A DNA stretch of 64,000 nucleotides from Hemileia vastatrix (taxonomy: Eukaryota; Basidiomycota; Pucciniomycetes; Pucciniales; Zaghouaniaceae): the NCBI GenBank assembly GCA_030280995.1, contig JASXTE010000012.1, positions 10,631,001 through 10,695,000 on the forward strand. Direction: 5' to 3'. The position numbers and the translations under genes are program-made. Below, piece after piece: positions 60,180 through 64,000 of the stretch; within the stretch, counting starts at the first letter, position 1; each line of letters opens with the position of its first letter. The notes below the pieces were generated by a model, which saw only the letters and a list, made by a program, of their open reading frames with translations, was not told the origin of the DNA and made no database searches.

Positions 60180-60245
60180 TGCCCTCTTTCAGGTCCAATA
60201 AATCAACATATCATTTACTGGTCTCCTGGTATAGCCTGGCTGACA

Positions 60246-62860
60246 ATAAATATTAAAATAAACAATTAAAAACTAAAAATAATAATAAATAAGCATAAAT
60301 GAATGAAAATAATGAAAAAACTGAAAAAAAATGTTGAAAAAATGGAAAAAAATAATAATAAGAGTAAAAATAGAATAAAAAAATAGAATAAAAATAAGAA
60401 TAATAATAAGAATAAAAATTTAATAAAAAGGAGAAAAGAAAAGAAAAGAAAAATAATAATAAAAATTAAATTGAAAAATTGAAAAGAAAAATAAATAATG
60501 AAAAAATTAAAAATAAGAACAAAAAATAATGAAAGAAAGAAAAAAATATCTAAAAAATTAAATTAAAAATAAAAATAAAAAAAATGAAAAATGAAAAATG
60601 AAAAATGAAAATGAAAAAAGAAAATGAAAGAAAATGAATAAGAAAGAAAAAAAATTAAAAAAAATTAAAAAATGAGAAAAATGGAAAAAAATCAAAAAAA
60701 ATGGAAAAAAAATCAAAAAAAATTGAAAAAAATCAAAAGAAATCAAAAAAAATTGAAAAAAAATCGAAAAAAATGTAAAAAAAATGAAAAAAATGGCAAA
60801 AAATCAAAAAAAAATCAAAAAAAATTGAAAAAATTGAAAAAAATGTAAAAAATTTGAAAAAAAATTGAAAAAAATGTAAAAAAATTATAAAAAAATGCAA
60901 AAAAATGCAAAAAAAATGCAAAAAATAGAAAAAAAATAGAAAAAAAATAGAAAAAAAATAGAAAAAAAATAGAAAAAAAATAGAAAAAATAGAAGAAACA
61001 GAAGACATAGAAGAAAGAAAAGATAAAATAAAAATATAAAAAAATATAAAAATATAAAACTATAAAACTATAAAAAAAGGATATAAAAGGAAAAAAATAA
61101 TAATAAATTAAAATAAAAAAAGGAAAAAAAAGATGAAAAAAGAAATAAAAGAATAAAAGACATAAAAAAAGAAAAAAGGAAAAAAAGATAAAAAGATAAA
61201 AAAGAAAAAAAAAAGAAAAAAAAGAAAAAAAGTCAAATAAACTGTAAAAAAAGTTAAAAAAAAGTTTAAAAAAAAGTAAAAAAAAAGAAAAAAAAAAAAA
61301 AAAAAGAATAAAAAGGAATAAAAAGGAATAAAATGAAAAATGAAAAATGAAAGAAAAAAGAAAAAAAAGGAGAAAAAAAGTAAAAAGAGTAAAAAGAGTA
61401 ATTAAATGAAACATAAGTAAAAAGAAGCAAGAAAATTTAAAAAAATGAAGTAATACAAAATAATGTATAAAAAATGTATAAAGTGTTAAAAAGAAAAAAA
61501 AGGAAAAAAAGATAAAAAAGATTAAAAAAGATAAAAAAGGATAAAAAAAGATAAAAATAGTAAAAAAATGGAAAAAAATGGAAAAAGAAGAGAAAAAATA
61601 AAAAATAATAAATAATAAAAATGAAAGAAAAGATTATAAAAATAAAAATATTGAAAAAATAGAAAAAAAAGAATAAAAATAGAAATAAAAAATAAAAAAT
61701 AATATAAAAAAATAAAAAAAAACAAAAATATAAATTAAAATTAAAAAATTAAAACTGGAAATAATGATTGAAAAAAAAGAAAAAAAGAGCAAAATAGAAT
61801 TATAAAAAGCAAAAAATAAAAAATAAAAGAAAAAAGAAAAGGAAAAGAAAAAAAGGAAAAAAAGGAAAAAAATGTAAAAAATGTAAAAAATGTAAAAAAT
61901 GTAAAAAATGTAAAAAATGTAAAAAATGTAAAAATGTAAAAAATGTAAAAAATGTAAAAAATGTAAAAAATGTAAAAAATGTAAAAAATGTAAAAAATGT
62001 AAAAAATGTAAAAAATGTAAAAAAAATGTAAAAAATGTAAAAAAAGTAAAAAAAATGTAAAAAAAGTAAAAAAAGAAAAAAAATAAAAAAAATAAAAAAA
62101 ATAAAAAAAATAAAAAAAATAAAAAAAATAAAAAAAAGAAAAAAAAGAAAAAAAGAAAAAAAAGAAAAAAAAGAAAAAAAAGAAAAAAAAGAAAAAAAAG
62201 AAAAAAAAGAAAAAAAAGAAAAGAAAGAAAAAAAAGAAAAAAAAGAAAAAAAAGAAAAAAAAGAAAAAAAAGAAAAAAAAGAAAAAAAAGAAAAAAAAGA
62301 AAAAAAAGAAAAAAAAAGAAAAAAAAGAAAAAAAAGAAAAAAAAGAAAAAAAAGAAAAAAAAGAAAAAAAAGAAAAAAGAAAAAAAAGAAAAAAAAGAAA
62401 AAAAGAGAAAAAAGAAAAAAAAGAAAAGAAAAAGAAAAAAAGAAAAAAAAGAAAAAAAAGGAAAAAAAGAAAAAGAATGAAAAAAAAGGAAAGAAAAAAT
62501 AAATAAAAAAGACAAAAAAATTGTAAAAAATTGTAAAAAATTAAAAAAAATTAAAAAAAAAAGAAAAAAAAGAAAAAAAAAAGAAAAGAAAAGGAAAGAA
62601 AAAACAATAAAAAGGGAAAGAAAAAAATTAAAGAAAAAAAAATGAAGTCTCAAAAACAAAAAAAAGGGTAAAAATGAAAAAATGAAATAAATAAATGAAA
62701 TAAATAAATAAGTAAAAATGAGAAAAATGAAAAAAATGAAAAAATCCAAAAGTAAAATTGAAAAAAAGAGAATAAAAGGAAGGAAATGAAATGATAAAGA
62801 AAAAAAAAGGAAAAAAAGTGAAAATATAAGACAAAATAGTAATAAACACGACAAAAAATC
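60246..62860. repeat. A-rich low-complexity tract (2.6 kb)
   Basis: Adenine runs with sparse T and G on the + strand. It includes microsatellites: a 9-bp (atgtaaaaa) array at about 61870-62050, an 8-bp (aaaaaaat) block at 62083-62138 and an 8-bp (gaaaaaaa) array at 62140-62470. The - strand frames of up to 406 codons here are Phe/Leu translations of poly(T), not genes. Confidence 0.9.
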
Positions 62861-62863
62861 TAG

Positions 62864-63855
62864 TGGAACCTGCTAGTAGGTGCCTATCCCTATATTCAGT
62901 TTTGATTTAAGAGAAAATTTTATTTGATGCTGTGCATGCTAGTGTGCTAATTGCTCAGTGTGCAGTCTTTCCAGACAAATTTCAGCTGTGCTGAAATTGT
63001 GTCACTGGACAACCTACGCCCTAGGTCGAGGGTGTTCCTGGAAAGTGAGATGGAGGAAGGAGTTTAGAGACTTCTTCAAAGTACAGAGGAAATATTCAAG
63101 GAAGTGATTCAAAGATGAGTTGAAGGAAAAGCTACTTATTCGAGATATTTTTGATAAGAATCTTAATATAATTTAAAGGTAATATTAATATTCTTAGGAT
63201 CTCACAAAGGGTTGGAAACTCAATAATCAAATATTTAAGTTTTTAGAAATGATTACTGAGAAAATAACGATATGTACAATAATAATGATTTAACTTGAAG
63301 CTTTACCACTATTTACTATATATATGTTTTACAATCTAATTCTAAAGAATGTCAAACCAAAATCCCATTGCTTTTATATCCACTACTCCTCCTCGCATTT
63401 ACCTCATGCCCACCCATCATTCCGCACACCACAGACCTCCAAAAAACACCCGTTACACCTGGACCCTCCTCACTAACATCCATTAACCCTTTGACCCTCC
63501 ACTAACAATCCCGTCCCTGCTCACTACCCCTGTTAATAACCCACAGACACACAATAAACCTTTAACAGAATATTGCATTGGCCGTTGCTCTGTGTGTTGC
63601 CTATCAAAAAAAAGACTGAACACACTATTGAGAGATTAACTAATTTAGATTTGAAGTTTTAGATTAGCCGGGTTCAATAGTGAGTACACAAAGGAAATTT
63701 GCAGTTGCTATGTAGAATCACTTCTGCACTTTGAATATAGATTTAGACCTCTTTATTATTGATTTAATGAGCTGCTTTTGCCTCAAGTGTCACGAGGCGT
63801 CTGACAAATTGATTTAAGTCAAAGATAGGGATTGGCACCTACTATCAGGTGCCCA
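62864..63855. mobile_element. TIR element of unknown family (~990 bp)
   Basis: The left end tggaacctgctagtaggtgc and the reverse complement of the right end (tgggcacctgatagtaggtg) match over about 30 bp, both running on to atccctat. The inside is non-coding and of normal complexity, between A-rich tracts. No clear target-site duplication: the flanks are tag and tgt. Confidence 0.6.
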
Positions 63856-63879
63856 TGTTTTTTTTGGTGAAAAAGGTTA

Positions 63880-64000
63880 AAAAGTGTAAATAAGGAAAAA
63901 AAGAAAAAAATTAAAAAAAGTTAAAAAAGTAAAAACAAGTAAAAAAACAAGTAAAAAATGAAAAAAATGAAAAAAAATGAAAAAAAAGGAAAAAAAAGGA
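63880..64000. repeat. A-rich tract, continues past the window
   Basis: gtaaaa and gaaaaaa runs on the + strand, the same type as the other tracts. Confidence 0.85.

Larger units (their letters stand above)
22877..60245 (-). mobile_element. One antisense solo LTR split by nested insertions
   Basis: Four pieces together rebuild about 1.24 kb of an LTR related to that of element 1 (1280 bp): 22877-22886, 34652-35656, 59209-59371 and 60185-60245. The pieces are separated by retroelement R, the Harbinger-like transposon and a solo LTR. The outer ends read tattggccgg/tcttctagaag (LTR end, antisense) and ctggtatagcctggctgaca (LTR start, antisense). ATAAA flanks both (22872-22876, 60246-60250), though the context is AT-rich. 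Confidence 0.75.

Noticed and set aside
60558..62854. Long - strand open frames (up to 406 codons)
   Set aside because: They are Phe/Leu/Ile translations of poly(T) in a low-complexity tract. No start context, no domain, and overlapping frames are equally open.

Overview
The window is AT-rich eukaryotic DNA made almost entirely of transposable elements. I recognise no ordinary host gene, tRNA or rRNA. Several things point to a fungus with a large, repeat-swollen genome, most plausibly a rust (Pucciniales): short GT-AG introns, Ty3/gypsy chromoviruses, Zn2Cys6-like clusters, a PIF/Harbinger-type transposase and a Tet-like 2OG-Fe(II) oxygenase. The organism is an inference.

Layout. 1-9060: decayed LTR fragments, three ~200-bp MITEs, and two remnants of a Harbinger-like element with SANT-like coding traces. 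9060-11290: an unclassified stretch with a Zn2Cys6-like remnant, then an A-rich tract. 11296-20684: a complete but broken chromovirus (element 1, + strand). 20690-22876: an A-rich tract.

22877-60245 is one antisense LTR cut into four pieces by later insertions: (a) retroelement R (22887-34647, - strand), which also carries two + strand spliced genes with zinc-cluster motifs; (b) a Harbinger-like DNA transposon (35657-59205), itself invaded by element 2 (35771-44919, +) and element 3 (45158-54001, -); (c) a solo LTR (59372-60179). Target-site duplications support each step. LTR divergence compared by eye (R about 1.7%, element 2 about 0.8%, element 3 about 0.5%) agrees with the nesting order. 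Without elements 2 and 3 the DNA transposon is about 5.5 kb. It holds a SANT-like coiled-coil gene (+), a Tet-like oxygenase remnant (-) and a truncated HARBI1-like transposase (-). 60246-62860 is an A-rich tract with 8- and 9-bp microsatellites, followed by a terminal-inverted-repeat element (62864-63855) and more A-rich sequence.

Elements 1-3 are related: gag with a CX2CX7HXC knuckle, protease, RT with YIDD, RNase H, integrase, and a C-terminal chromodomain (with an AT-hook in elements 1 and 2). All three also hold a conserved reading frame (ORF1) in the +1 frame over the start of gag. ORF1, the antisense zinc-cluster genes of R, and the oxygenase inside a Harbinger-like element are the best candidates for undescribed biology.
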